Source of the DNA: an uncultured Christensenellaceae bacterium
GTDB lineage: Bacteria; Bacillota; Clostridia; Christensenellales; Borkfalkiaceae
Direction: 5' to 3'
DNA: 64,000 nucleotides
NCBI GenBank assembly: GCA_910587005.1
Contig: CAJULB010000001.1
Coordinates: 248,001 to 312,000 of the forward strand
Positions 8,607-16,622 of the stretch are shown piece by piece. How positions within the stretch are numbered: the stretch's first letter is position 1; the number at the start of each line of letters is the position of its first letter. Position numbers and translations under genes: made by a program. The notes under the pieces are model-generated. The model made no database searches, was not told where the DNA came from, and saw nothing but the letters and a program-made list of their open reading frames with translations.

Positions 8607-10476
8607 TTGCGCCACCTCCGAACACCTCGGCAACCTTTTCCGAAAAGCCGTTAACGGTGCAGTCGCTGTCGATTATTATTCCCGATTTTGCAAGCTCGCG
8701 CGCAATTTTTGCGGTAAGCGGAATATCAAGCCCCAGCGCGGTAAGCTCGTCCGCGCGTTTGAAAAGCAGAGCGGGATTTTCGCATGCGAAAACCTTCCCT
8801 TCGGAAATTACCGCGGCTTTGGTGCAGTTTTCCGCAACCTCGTCCATATCGTGGGAAACTATTATTACCGTTTTGCACCATTGCGAGTGAATTTTGTGCA
8901 ACAGCTCCATAATCTCGTTTTTGCCCTTGGGGTCGAGCCCCGCGGCGGGTTCGTCTAGAATTAAAATGTGCGGTTTGGTAACGATTACGCCAGCAATGGC
9001 AACGCGGCGCTTCTGTCCGCCCGACAAATCGAACGGCGACTTGTCCTTTACCTCTTCATAGTTAAGCCCCACCATTTCCAGACTGCTTTTTACGGCTTGC
9101 TCGGTTTCTTCGGCGGTTATTTTTTTGTTGAAGTTTTTAAGTCCGAACGCAACGTCTGCGAAAACCGTTTCTGCAAACAGCTGATATTCGGGGTACTGAA
9201 ACACCATTCCAACGCTCGCCCGCAAAGCCTTGAAGTCGCATTTTTTGCTTGTTAAATCGAATTGCCCCACGGATATGGCGGGAACAACGGGTGCGGGCTG
9301 ACCTTTTTTCACCTTGGGCTTACGATAGTGTTTTAACGTTTGCGGCAGACGGATAAGCGCGTTAAGGTGCTGAATAAGCGTAGATTTTCCGCTGCCCGTA
9401 TGACCTATAATACCGAAAAATTCGCCCTCGTCAATATGCAGATTGACGCCGTTAAGCGCATTTGCAGCAAACGGGGATTTTTTGGAATAGGTAAAGGATA
9501 AATCGTTTATATCAATATCCCATTCGTGCGCGCTTTCAACCGCAACAGGGCTGAATTTTGAACATTGCCCCGCTGATATGCCCTTGTTTTGCATATTTTT
9601 GACGATTTCTTCCGCAAGCTCACCGGGGCGCAGAACGTCCTTTATTTCCATTCCCGCAGAGCGTAAATTCTGCGAAATTATGCTGATTTTAGGCAGGGAC
9701 AAATTGTAGGTTTCCAAAAGTTCGCCGTTTTCGAAAATTTCTTCGGGCGAGCCTTCCAAAACAATTTCGCCCTTGTTCATAACGATTGTTCTGTCGGCTA
9801 AAAGCGCTTCCTCCATAAAGTGGGTTATGAGTATTATAGTCATACCCTCCTCTTTATTAAGGCGGCTGACTACTTCTATCACCTCGCGCCTGCCCTTGGG
9901 GTCGAGCATAGCCGTAGCCTCGTCCAAAATTAAAACGTCGGGCTTTATTGCAAGCACGCCGGCAACGGCTATGCGCTGTTTTTGTCCGCCGGAAAGTCTT
10001 GCGGGCGTTGCGTTGCGGTATTTTTCCATTCCCACGGCTTCGAGCGCCCAGTCTATTCTTCTGCCTATTTCCCCGCGTTCGATACCGATATTTTCGGGAC
10101 CGAAGGCTATATCGTCCTCAACGATAGACGCAACCGTCTGGTTATCGGGATTCTGAAAAACAATTCCGACGTGTTTTCTTACGTCGAGCGCGCTGCCGAT
10201 AAGCACGGGACCGTTTTTCTGTCCGAAAATATTTTCCACGGGCGCGGTTTCATCTTTTGTTAAATTATACCCCAAAACGCAGACGTCTCCGCTTTCCGCT
10301 ATCAAAAGCCCGTTCAAAAGGCGGGCAAGCGTGGATTTTCCGCTTCCGTTATGGCCTATAACCGAAACAAACTCGCCCCGTTTAACCTTGAAGTCAACGT
10401 TGTTTACGGCGGGTTTTTCTTCTCCGTTATAAGTGAACTTTACTTTTTCGCAATCTATGATTAATTCTTCGGACAT
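8599..10476 (-). CDS. ecfA: Fused double ATPase of ECF transporter (EcfA1-EcfA2 in one chain)
   Basis: A 625-residue protein with two complete ABC ATPase domains in tandem. The first (about residues 5-255) has Walker A GHNGSGKST, signature LSGGQKQR and ILDEAT. A linker of about 70 residues leads to the second (about 330-600) with GHTGSGKST, LSGGQKRR and ILDEPAAGLD. In most Bacillota EcfA1 and EcfA2 are separate adjacent genes, so this is a gene fusion. The second domain has a basic, Pro-rich insert (HYRKPKVKKGQPAP) before the Q-loop. Start at 10476 (MSEELIIDCEKV); the following ecfT overlaps its end. Confidence 0.93.
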   Translation of the reverse strand: MSEELIIDCEKVKFTYNGEEKPAVNNVDFKVKRGEFVSVIGHNGSGKSTLARLLNGLLIAESGDVCVLGYNLTKDETAPVENIFGQKNGPVLIGSALDVRKHVGIVFQNPDNQTVASIVEDDIAFGPENIGIERGEIGRRIDWALEAVGMEKYRNATPARLSGGQKQRIAVAGVLAIKPDVLILDEATAMLDPKGRREVIEVVSRLNKEEGMTIILITHFMEEALLADRTIVMNKGEIVLEGSPEEIFENGELLETYNLSLPKISIISQNLRSAGMEIKDVLRPGELAEEIVKNMQNKGISAGQCSKFSPVAVESAHEWDIDINDLSFTYSKKSPFAANALNGVNLHIDEGEFFGIIGHTGSGKSTLIQHLNALIRLPQTLKHYRKPKVKKGQPAPVVPAISVGQFDLTSKKCDFKALRASVGMVFQYPEYQLFAETVFADVAFGLKNFNKKITAEETEQAVKSSLEMVGLNYEEVKDKSPFDLSGGQKRRVAIAGVIVTKPHILILDEPAAGLDPKGKNEIMELLHKIHSQWCKTVIIVSHDMDEVAENCTKAAVISEGKVFACENPALLFKRADELTALGLDIPLTAKIARELAKSGIIIDSDCTVNGFSEKVAEVFGGGANA

Positions 10477-10654
10477 TGTTAACCTGAAATTATTTTTGCA
10501 ATACATTGAAATTATAACAAAACGGGCGCGGTTTAACAACAAAATAACGGCAAATATTGGTGAAAGTGAAGTAAAATTTTGAAAAAACGCGCGTATTTTA
10601 CCGCTTAAAACCGCTTAAAAACAATATTTGCGCCAAAAAAGTTTAAAACCGCTA
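10477..10654. other. Intergenic region between ecfA and PFOR with inverted and direct repeats
   Basis: No gene. It contains a 10-bp inverted repeat GCAAATATTG (10550-10559) / CAATATTTGC (10622-10631) and a direct repeat of ACCGCTTAAA near 10600-10620. These could be operator sites for the divergent ecfA and PFOR genes; no regulator can be named. Confidence 0.4.
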
Positions 10655-10683
10655 TTGACAATCACGCGCGCGCGCGTTATAAT
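10655..10683 (+). promoter_or_regulatory. Consensus sigma-A promoter of PFOR
   Basis: TTGACA at 10655-10660 and TATAAT at 10678-10683, spaced 17 nt. The spacer contains a 12-nt alternating CG run. Confidence 0.9.
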
Positions 10684-10760
10684 AATGTATGGTTAACTAA
10701 CCAAAAGTGCCTTTTAAGCACAAAAACGATAAAATTGTATTTAAAAATCGGAGGTTTTTG

Positions 10761-13700
10761 ATGAAAAAATTGACTATCGACGGTAATACCGCCGCAAGCC
10801 ATGTTGCGTACGCCTTTTCGGAAGTAGCCGCAATTTATCCCATTACCCCCTCGTCGCCTATGGCGGAGGTTGCGGACGAATGGGCTACCGCGGGCAGAAC
10901 CAACATGTGGGGTCAGAAGGTTAGAATTGCAGAAATGCAGTCCGAAGGCGGCGCGGCGGGCGCCGTTCACGGTTCGCTCAGCGCGGGTGCTTTGACAAGC
11001 ACTTACACCGCTTCACAGGGTCTGTTGCTGATGATTCCCAACATGTACAAAATTTCGGGTGAATTACTGCCCATGGTTATGCACGTTTCTGCGCGCGCGC
11101 TTGCGGCTCATTCCCTCAACATTTTCGGCGACCACGCCGACGTTATGGCTTGCCGCCAGACGGGCTTTGCAATGATTTGCGGCGGCTCCGTTCAGGAAGT
11201 TATGGATTTGGCGCTGGTTGCGCACCTTTCGACTTTAAAGTCCAAAGTTCCTTTTATTAATTTCTTCGACGGTTTCAGAACCAGCCACGAGGTTGCTAAA
11301 ATAGACGTTTGGGACGAAGCCGACAACTACGCCGAAATACGCGCTATCTGCGACGAGGCGGGCATTGCCGAAGACGTTGCGGACTTCAAGTCGCGCGCTT
11401 TAAACCCCGAGCACCCTATTCAGAAAGGTACCGCGCAGAACGGCGACACCTACTTCCAGAACAGAGAAACGGCAAACAGCTATTACGAGGCTACCCCCGC
11501 TATCGTTCAGAAGATGATGAACCTTGTTTCGGCTAAGTGCGGAAGAAAGTACCACCTGTTCGATTACGTCGGCGCACCCGACGCGGACAAGGTTATCGTC
11601 TGCATGGGCTCCGGCTGTGAAACCATAGAAGAAAGCATTAACAAGCTCAACGCTATGGGCAAAAAGTACGGTCTTATCAAGGTCCGCCTTTACCGTCCTT
11701 TCGTTGCGGACGCGTTTGTTGCCGCTCTTCCCGCTACGGTCAAGAAAATCGCCGTACTCGACAGAACGAAGGAACCCGGCTCGCTCGGCGAACCCTTGTA
11801 TCTGGACGTTTGCTCGGCTCTGCTTGAAAAAGGCGTAACCAAAGTTAAGGTTTACGGCGGAAGATACGGCTTGGGTTCGAAAGAATTCACCCCCTCGATG
11901 GTGCTTGCGGTTTACAAAAATCTTGAAAAGAAAGCGCCCAAAAACCACTTTACAATCGGTATTTACGAGGACGTTACAAACACGTCTTTGGACTTCTCGC
12001 AGAAGTTCGACGCCGCGCCCGAAGGCTCCACAAGCTGTAAATTCTACGGTTTGGGCTCCGACGGTACGGTAGGCGCAAACAAAAACTCCATTAAAATTAT
12101 CGGCGACCATACGGACAAGCACGCGCAGGCGTACTTCTTCTACGATTCCAAGAAATCGGGCGGCATCACCGTTTCCCACCTCCGTTTCGGCGACACGCCC
12201 ATTCAGTCCGAATACCTGATTGACAGCGCAGACTTCGTTCAGTGCTCCAACCCCTCGTATGTTACCCGCTACAATATGACGGGCGACATCAAGGAAGGCG
12301 GTACGTTCCTTATCAACACGTCCGCTACCACCGTTGAGGCTTTGGAAGACTTCCTCCCCGCAAAGGTTAAGCAGGATATCGCTAAAAAACACATCAACCT
12401 TTATGTTATAGACGCTATTAAGATTGCAGCTGATTTAGGTCTGCGCGGAAGAACCAACACCATTTTGCAGTCGGCGTTCTTCCGCGTCAATCCGCAGATT
12501 ATGCCCTACGACAAAGCTATCGAATATATGAAGTATATGGCTAAAAAATCGTTCGGCAGAAAGGGCGACGCGGTTGTTCAGATGAACTACAACGCAATCG
12601 ACTCTGCGGCGGGCGACAACCTTATCAAAATCAACGTTCCCGAAAGCTGGGCTAAGGCTACCAAGGGCGCGAAGATGGTTAAGGGTTCCTCCAACGAATA
12701 CTATCAGGAAATTATCAAGCCTATCCTCTACCTCGAAGGCGACAAGCTTAAATCTTCGCAGTTCAACGCGGACGGACACGTTCCCACGGGCACGACCAAG
12801 TACGAAAAGCGCGGCGTTGCCGTTCTTGTACCCGAAATCGACCTTGCAAAATGTATCCAGTGCGGAAACTGCTCGTTCGTATGCCCCCATGCATGCCTTC
12901 GCCCCGCGGTTATCGCAAGCGGTGCGGACAAACCCAAGACGCTTAAAACAAAGGCGGCTATCGGTCTTGCCGGCTACGAGTACAGAATGCAGGTTTCGCC
13001 CCTCGACTGTATGGGTTGCGGAGTGTGCGCTACCGTCTGCCCCGTAAAGGACGGCGGAGCTATAAAGATGGTTCCCATTGCAGACTCGCTTGCGAAGGGC
13101 GAGGACAAGAACTGGGAATTCACCGTTGAACTTCCCGAAGTCGATACTTCCAAGTTCTCGAAGGCTACCGTTAAGGGCTGTCAGTTCGCAACGCCTTTGT
13201 TTGAGTTCTCTGGCGCATGCGCAGGCTGCGGCGAAACTCCTTACGTCAAGGTTATAACCCAGCTGTTCGGCGAAGATATGGTTGTTGCAAACGCAACGGG
13301 CTGTTCGTCGATTTACGGCGGTTCTTCACCCACATGCCCCTACACCACCAACAAGAACGGTCACGGCCCCGCATGGGCTAACTCGCTGTTCGAAGACAAC
13401 GCCGAATTCGGCTACGGTATGAACCTTGCTTACAGCGCAAGAAGAAACACCGTTAAGAGCAAGGTTGAAAAGCTTGCGGAAATGTGGAACGGCAATGCGG
13501 AAGCAAAAGCGGCGTGCGACAGCTATCTTGCGGCATTCGAGGACAGAGAAGCTTCCAAAAAGGCAAGTGCAGAGCTTGTAAGCCTGCTTGAACAGTGCAA
13601 TAACTGCGGTTGCGAATGCGACGCGCTTGTTAAAGAAATTCTTGCCGACAAGGATTGCCTTGCAAAGAAATCTATCTGGATATTCGGCGGCGACGGCTGG

Positions 13701-14303
13701 GCTTACGATATCGGCTACGGCGGTCTTGACCACGTGCTTGCAAGCGGCGAGGACGTTAACGTGCTTGTACTCGATACCGAGGTTTACTCCAACACGGGCG
13801 GTCAGGCAAGTAAGGCTACTAACATCGGCGCGGTTGCCAAGTTTGCTTCCGCCGGCAAGAGAGTTAAGAAAAAAGACCTCGGTATGATTGCCAAGTCCTA
13901 CGGCTACGTTTACGTTGCACAGTGCGCAATGGGCTCTAACCCCGCGCAGCTGCTTAAAGCGCTGACCGAGGCGGAAGCTTACCACGGACCTTCGCTTATT
14001 ATCTGCTATGCGCCTTGCATTAACCACGGCATAAATATGACCAAGAGCCAGCTTGAAGAAAAAGCGGCTGTTGACTGCGGTTACTGGCAGTTGTACAGAT
14101 ACAACCCCGACGGCGAGGTATTCACGCTTGACAGCAAGGAGCCCACGGGCGACTATCAGGCGTTCCTTGCGGGTGAAACGCGCTATGCTTCCCTTGTAAA
14201 GACGCAGGGCGAGGAAGTTGCAAACGAGCTGTTCAGACAGACCGAAGAATCTGCAAGAGAAAGACTTGAAAGCTATAAAAAGCTTGCAGGCAAAAAAGAC
14301 TGA
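10761..14303 (+). CDS. nifJ: Pyruvate:ferredoxin (flavodoxin) oxidoreductase
   Basis: Oxidises pyruvate to acetyl-CoA and CO2 with reduction of ferredoxin, the central step of clostridial fermentation. One 1180-residue chain holds all domains: the N-terminal pyrimidine-binding domain with YPITPSSPMAE near residue 26, a central CoA-binding region, an 8Fe ferredoxin domain with CIQCGNC near 697 and CMGCGVC near 749, the extra cluster cysteines (CAGCG near 817), and the thiamine-diphosphate domain with GGDGWAYDIGYGG near 975. ATG at 10761 follows GGAGG by 6 nt. It is a single-gene unit with a perfect promoter and a strong terminator; GC-rich, regular codons suggest high expression. Confidence 0.98.
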   Translation: MKKLTIDGNTAASHVAYAFSEVAAIYPITPSSPMAEVADEWATAGRTNMWGQKVRIAEMQSEGGAAGAVHGSLSAGALTSTYTASQGLLLMIPNMYKISGELLPMVMHVSARALAAHSLNIFGDHADVMACRQTGFAMICGGSVQEVMDLALVAHLSTLKSKVPFINFFDGFRTSHEVAKIDVWDEADNYAEIRAICDEAGIAEDVADFKSRALNPEHPIQKGTAQNGDTYFQNRETANSYYEATPAIVQKMMNLVSAKCGRKYHLFDYVGAPDADKVIVCMGSGCETIEESINKLNAMGKKYGLIKVRLYRPFVADAFVAALPATVKKIAVLDRTKEPGSLGEPLYLDVCSALLEKGVTKVKVYGGRYGLGSKEFTPSMVLAVYKNLEKKAPKNHFTIGIYEDVTNTSLDFSQKFDAAPEGSTSCKFYGLGSDGTVGANKNSIKIIGDHTDKHAQAYFFYDSKKSGGITVSHLRFGDTPIQSEYLIDSADFVQCSNPSYVTRYNMTGDIKEGGTFLINTSATTVEALEDFLPAKVKQDIAKKHINLYVIDAIKIAADLGLRGRTNTILQSAFFRVNPQIMPYDKAIEYMKYMAKKSFGRKGDAVVQMNYNAIDSAAGDNLIKINVPESWAKATKGAKMVKGSSNEYYQEIIKPILYLEGDKLKSSQFNADGHVPTGTTKYEKRGVAVLVPEIDLAKCIQCGNCSFVCPHACLRPAVIASGADKPKTLKTKAAIGLAGYEYRMQVSPLDCMGCGVCATVCPVKDGGAIKMVPIADSLAKGEDKNWEFTVELPEVDTSKFSKATVKGCQFATPLFEFSGACAGCGETPYVKVITQLFGEDMVVANATGCSSIYGGSSPTCPYTTNKNGHGPAWANSLFEDNAEFGYGMNLAYSARRNTVKSKVEKLAEMWNGNAEAKAACDSYLAAFEDREASKKASAELVSLLEQCNNCGCECDALVKEILADKDCLAKKSIWIFGGDGWAYDIGYGGLDHVLASGEDVNVLVLDTEVYSNTGGQASKATNIGAVAKFASAGKRVKKKDLGMIAKSYGYVYVAQCAMGSNPAQLLKALTEAEAYHGPSLIICYAPCINHGINMTKSQLEEKAAVDCGYWQLYRYNPDGEVFTLDSKEPTGDYQAFLAGETRYASLVKTQGEEVANELFRQTEESARERLESYKKLAGKKD

Positions 14304-14430
14304 TTTACCGTCATTCCTACCGTTTAGCGTTGGATTACGCGTCATTCCGAGCTTTTAGCCGTTAGACTACGTGTCATTCCGAGAGTAGCCGAGGAATCTG
14401 ATTGATATAATGAAATTATTTTGACGAGAA

Positions 14431-14465
14431 AAGCCGCCGAGCGCAGTTGCGCTCGGCGGCTTATT
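14431..14465 (+). terminator. Strong terminator downstream of PFOR
   Basis: A 15-bp stem AAGCCGCCGAGCGCA / TGCGCTCGGCGGCTT with a 2-nt gap, followed by TATTGTTTT. It lies 128 nt after the stop, with a REP-like repeat in between. Confidence 0.85.
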
Positions 14466-14655
14466 GTTTTAACAGTATTTTTACAATCGCCACCCCCTTT
14501 TATTTTCTCAACAGCCGTAAGGACAACGGCTGTTTCGGTCACCGTTCGCGCGTGACATATGCGCACACTCATACTCGCCTTACAAAACAGCGGGTGACCG
14601 CTGTTTTGAGAATGCAAGGCTCGTCTCACCCAAGCGGGGGATAGGTTTACCATAT

Positions 14656-14741
14656 TACCCCCTGCCTTCGGCGATTTTATATAAAAACATACCCCCTGCC
14701 TTCGGCGATTTTATATAAAAACATACCCCCTGCCTTCGGCG
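14656..14741. repeat. 34-bp tandem repeat, 2.5 units
   Basis: Units start at 14656, 14690 and 14724 (partial). Each has TACCCCCTGCCTTCGGCG followed by ATTTTATATAAAAACA. The third unit runs into GGGGGGAT, so CCCCCTGCC-TTC-GGCGGGGG can form a hairpin. A similar C-run/G-run hairpin lies at 16552-16582. Confidence 0.8.
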
Positions 14742-15018
14742 GGGGGATTAAGGGGGGTGGTATCATTTTGAAATATGTTATGCTGAACATTCCATTGCGT
14801 CATTCTGAGCGTCAGCGTAAGGAGCAGCGTCAGCATGACAATGTCCTGTCATTCTGAGCGTTCCTTTGTGTCATTCTGAGCGTAGTGAAGAATCTGATTG
14901 TCATATGCGCCACCTTAACCTACGTTGTAAACCACAATCAGATGCTTCCGCAAGCGTCAGCATGACACGTTTCAACATACGGCAAGCGTCAGCATGACAC
15001 GTTTCAACATACAACTAT

Positions 15019-15231
15019 TTAATAAGTTGTTAACCCCAAAATGTAATCAGACTTTACGTCTAAAAACTTACAAAGTTTAGCTAATGTATCCAAAGCAGGA
15101 AAAACGTCTTTGCACATATATTTTGATACGGTTTGAGCCGATACCCCTATCTGCTTTGCAATTTCTTTCTGCGGGATACCGCTGTTTTTAATTGCTTCAC
15201 GCAAACGCTCTTGTATTTCATTTAATTCCAT
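15019..15231 (-). CDS. Small XRE-family HTH regulator
   Basis: A 70-residue protein that is almost entirely a Cro/CI-type helix-turn-helix: KEIAKQIGVSAQTVSKYM forms helices 2 and 3, followed by the FPALDTLAKLCKFLDV dimer-side helix. It has no effector domain. It is divergent from the Cys-rich protein at 15337 and the shared 105-bp gap holds a 17-bp direct repeat that is probably its operator. It is clearly paralogous to the regulator at 57798-58007 (shared EIA-x-x-IGV and PALDT-x-AKLC). It probably represses its own and the divergent gene. Confidence 0.85.
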   Translation of the reverse strand: MELNEIQERLREAIKNSGIPQKEIAKQIGVSAQTVSKYMCKDVFPALDTLAKLCKFLDVKSDYILGLTTY

Positions 15232-15252
15232 AATGTTACCTCTTAAAAGATT

Positions 15253-15299
15253 ATCGTATATTAGGTGATAATTTGCTTGACAATCGTATATTAGGCGAT
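15253..15299. promoter_or_regulatory. Two-copy operator repeat between divergent genes
   Basis: ATCGTATATTAGGTGAT at 15253-15269 and ATCGTATATTAGGCGAT at 15283-15299 differ by one base and are 30 bp apart, about three helical turns. Each has ATCG/CGAT ends. The second copy begins at the end of the TTGACA box, inside the spacer of the rightward promoter, which suits repression by the neighbouring XRE protein. Confidence 0.7.
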
Positions 15300-15308
15300 T
15301 AATATAAT
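15277..15308 (+). promoter_or_regulatory. Promoter of the Cys-rich small gene
   Basis: TTGACA at 15277-15282. The -10 is either TAATAT at 15300-15305 (17-nt spacer) or TATAAT at 15303-15308 (20-nt spacer). It overlaps the operator repeat. Confidence 0.6.
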
Positions 15309-15336
15309 TGTAACAATATTAATGAGGAGTAATATT

Positions 15337-15591
15337 ATGGAAAACAAGGAACACAAATGTTTTAATTGCGGAAGTTTTGACGCGTATTACATAAAGGCGT
15401 ACTGCTGTTATTTGCGGGAGGACTGCGGAATGTGCAAAAAGCACAGTAAAGTTGTTGATAAAAAATCTTTCTGCGAAAACTGGCATACAAGGTTTTACGA
15501 CCGTAAAAAGCGCAAAAGCGCGGTTATGGAAAAGCTTAAAAACGTGTTGACCGACATCAGCGTTATAAGACAGTTTATCGAGGAAGATTAA
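15337..15591 (+). CDS. Small cysteine-rich protein, probable metal binder
   Basis: An 84-residue protein of unknown function. The first 45 residues contain eight Cys (CFNC; then a CC pair; C-x4-C-x2-C; and one further Cys before an NW pair) and three His, a pattern that suggests structural zinc. The C-terminal half is a basic, then amphipathic helix (KSAVMEKLKNVLTDIS). The start at 15337 follows GAGGAG. It sits divergent to a small XRE regulator, and I recall similar pairs in other gut Clostridia, but I cannot assign a role. A bidirectional terminator follows. Confidence 0.7.
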   Translation: MENKEHKCFNCGSFDAYYIKAYCCYLREDCGMCKKHSKVVDKKSFCENWHTRFYDRKKRKSAVMEKLKNVLTDISVIRQFIEED

Positions 15592-15594
15592 AAA

Positions 15595-15629
15595 ATGCGC
15601 CAGCCGAGCTTATGCTCGGCTGGCGCTGT
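15595..15629. terminator. Bidirectional terminator, end of polyamine operon
   Basis: A 13-bp perfect stem GCGCCAGCCGAGC / GCTCGGCTGGCGC with TTAT loop at 15597-15626. On the minus strand it is followed by ATTTTTT, so it mainly ends the aguB transcript; it also follows the Cys-rich gene on the plus strand. Confidence 0.85.
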
Positions 15630-15636
15630 TCTGCAA

Positions 15637-16512
15637 TCACTTATTAGTTATATCCTTATAGGCTTCGGGGCGGCGGTCGCGGAACAGCCCCCACTCAAAA
15701 CGCGCCTGACGGTATTCTTCCAAATCGAACTCTGCAAAAATCAAGCCCTCTTTATCCCTTGAAAGCTCTGCAATTTTCGCGCCCGTGTTGTCGGTTATAA
15801 AGGACGAGCCGTAAAAATTAAGGCTTGAAGTCTGTCCGCCGTTTTCCGTATTCGGTAAAACCTTTTCCTCGCCGATGCGGTTTGCCGCGGCTATCGGCAC
15901 CAGATTTGCCGCCGAGTGACCCTGCATAACTCTTTGCCAGTGCGGCGCGCTGTCCGTGCCGAGTATCGGCTCGCTTCCGATTGCGGTGGGATAGAATATT
16001 ATTTCCGCGCCGTTTAAAGCGAGCGCGCGCGCCGTTTCGGGAAACCACTGGTCCCAGCAAATTCCTATACCTATTGTGCCGAAAGACGTTTTAAAGGTTT
16101 TAAAGCCCGTATCGCCGTGAGTGAAATAGAATTTTTCCTGATAGTAATGGTCGTCTGGGATATGCGTTTTGCGGTATACGCCCAAAATTTTGCCGTTTTC
16201 AAGCACGGCAACCGAGTTATACAAAACGTTGCCGCATTTTTCGTAAAAGCTGACGGGAATAACGGTTTTGTACTTAGCCGAAAGCGGAAGCAAGGCTTTG
16301 ACCGCTAAATTTTGCTCGGTTTCTTCGGCAAATTTGTAGTAGCCGTAGTTGCGCTCCTGACAGAAATACGGACGCTCGAAAAGTTCGGGCAAAAGAACTA
16401 TATTTGCACCGTTTTTTGCCGCCTCTTCAATAAATTTTTCCGCTTTGTTAATATTTTGCGCGCGGTCGCTTTCACAGCGCATTTGCACGCACGCTATTTT
16501 TACTTTTTGCAT
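15637..16512 (-). CDS. aguB: N-carbamoylputrescine amidase
   Basis: Nitrilase-family enzyme that hydrolyses N-carbamoylputrescine to putrescine, CO2 and ammonia. The 291-residue protein has the catalytic triad Glu43 (LLPELFE), Lys115 (YRKTHIPDD) and Cys152 (GIGICWDQWFPE), and the family-typical DDHYYQEKFYF segment. The start follows GAAGGATAATT. It is the last gene of the polyamine operon, 106 nt after aguA; the gap carries a repeat. With aguA upstream it completes the agmatine route to putrescine. Confidence 0.95.
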   Translation of the reverse strand: MQKVKIACVQMRCESDRAQNINKAEKFIEEAAKNGANIVLLPELFERPYFCQERNYGYYKFAEETEQNLAVKALLPLSAKYKTVIPVSFYEKCGNVLYNSVAVLENGKILGVYRKTHIPDDHYYQEKFYFTHGDTGFKTFKTSFGTIGIGICWDQWFPETARALALNGAEIIFYPTAIGSEPILGTDSAPHWQRVMQGHSAANLVPIAAANRIGEEKVLPNTENGGQTSSLNFYGSSFITDNTGAKIAELSRDKEGLIFAEFDLEEYRQARFEWGLFRDRRPEAYKDITNK

Positions 16513-16551
16513 AATTATCCTTCACCTATACTCAATGGCTGTAAAATTTCC

Positions 16552-16582
16552 CACCCCCCTACCCCCCGCCAAGGCAGGGGGG
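16552..16582. repeat. C-run/G-run hairpin repeat
   Basis: CCCCCCGCC-AA-GGCAGGGGGG forms a strong hairpin in the aguA-aguB gap. It is related to the hairpin that ends the tandem repeat at 14724-14747. Confidence 0.6.
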
Positions 16583-16587
16583 TAAGC

Positions 16588-16622
16588 GCAACGCAGTATT
16601 GCGCAGTTTATATAAGGTTTAA
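16588..16622 (-). repeat. Stop-codon-anchored intergenic repeat, partial copy 3
   Basis: On the minus strand the sequence TAAACCTTATATAAAC followed by TGCGCAATACTGCG begins at the aguA stop codon. The rest of the element is missing and replaced by the C-run/G-run hairpin. Confidence 0.6.

Larger units (their letters stand above)
14304..15018. repeat. Gene-free 715-bp repeat cluster
   Basis: No gene found. In order it holds: three degenerate GTCATTCC units (14308-14400); the PFOR terminator; a run of hairpins (14506-14611); a 34-bp tandem repeat (14656-14741); and REP-like units (14798-15010) containing GTCATTCTGAGCG and GCTTCCGCAAGCGTCAGC. The last 19-nt GCAAGCGTCAGCATGACAC motif occurs twice, each time followed by GTTTCAACATAC. 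The same units recur near 18840, 21270, 35800 and 40770-41090. Confidence 0.75.

Noticed and set aside
11400..14345. Long open frames (300-340 codons) on the minus strand inside PFOR
   Set aside because: They are exact antisense shadows of a complete, highly conserved enzyme, rich in Arg, Val and Phe in unnatural proportions, and lack ribosome sites.
14656..14741. CRISPR-like array
   Set aside because: The units are directly adjacent with no unique spacers, only 2.5 copies, and no cas gene is nearby.
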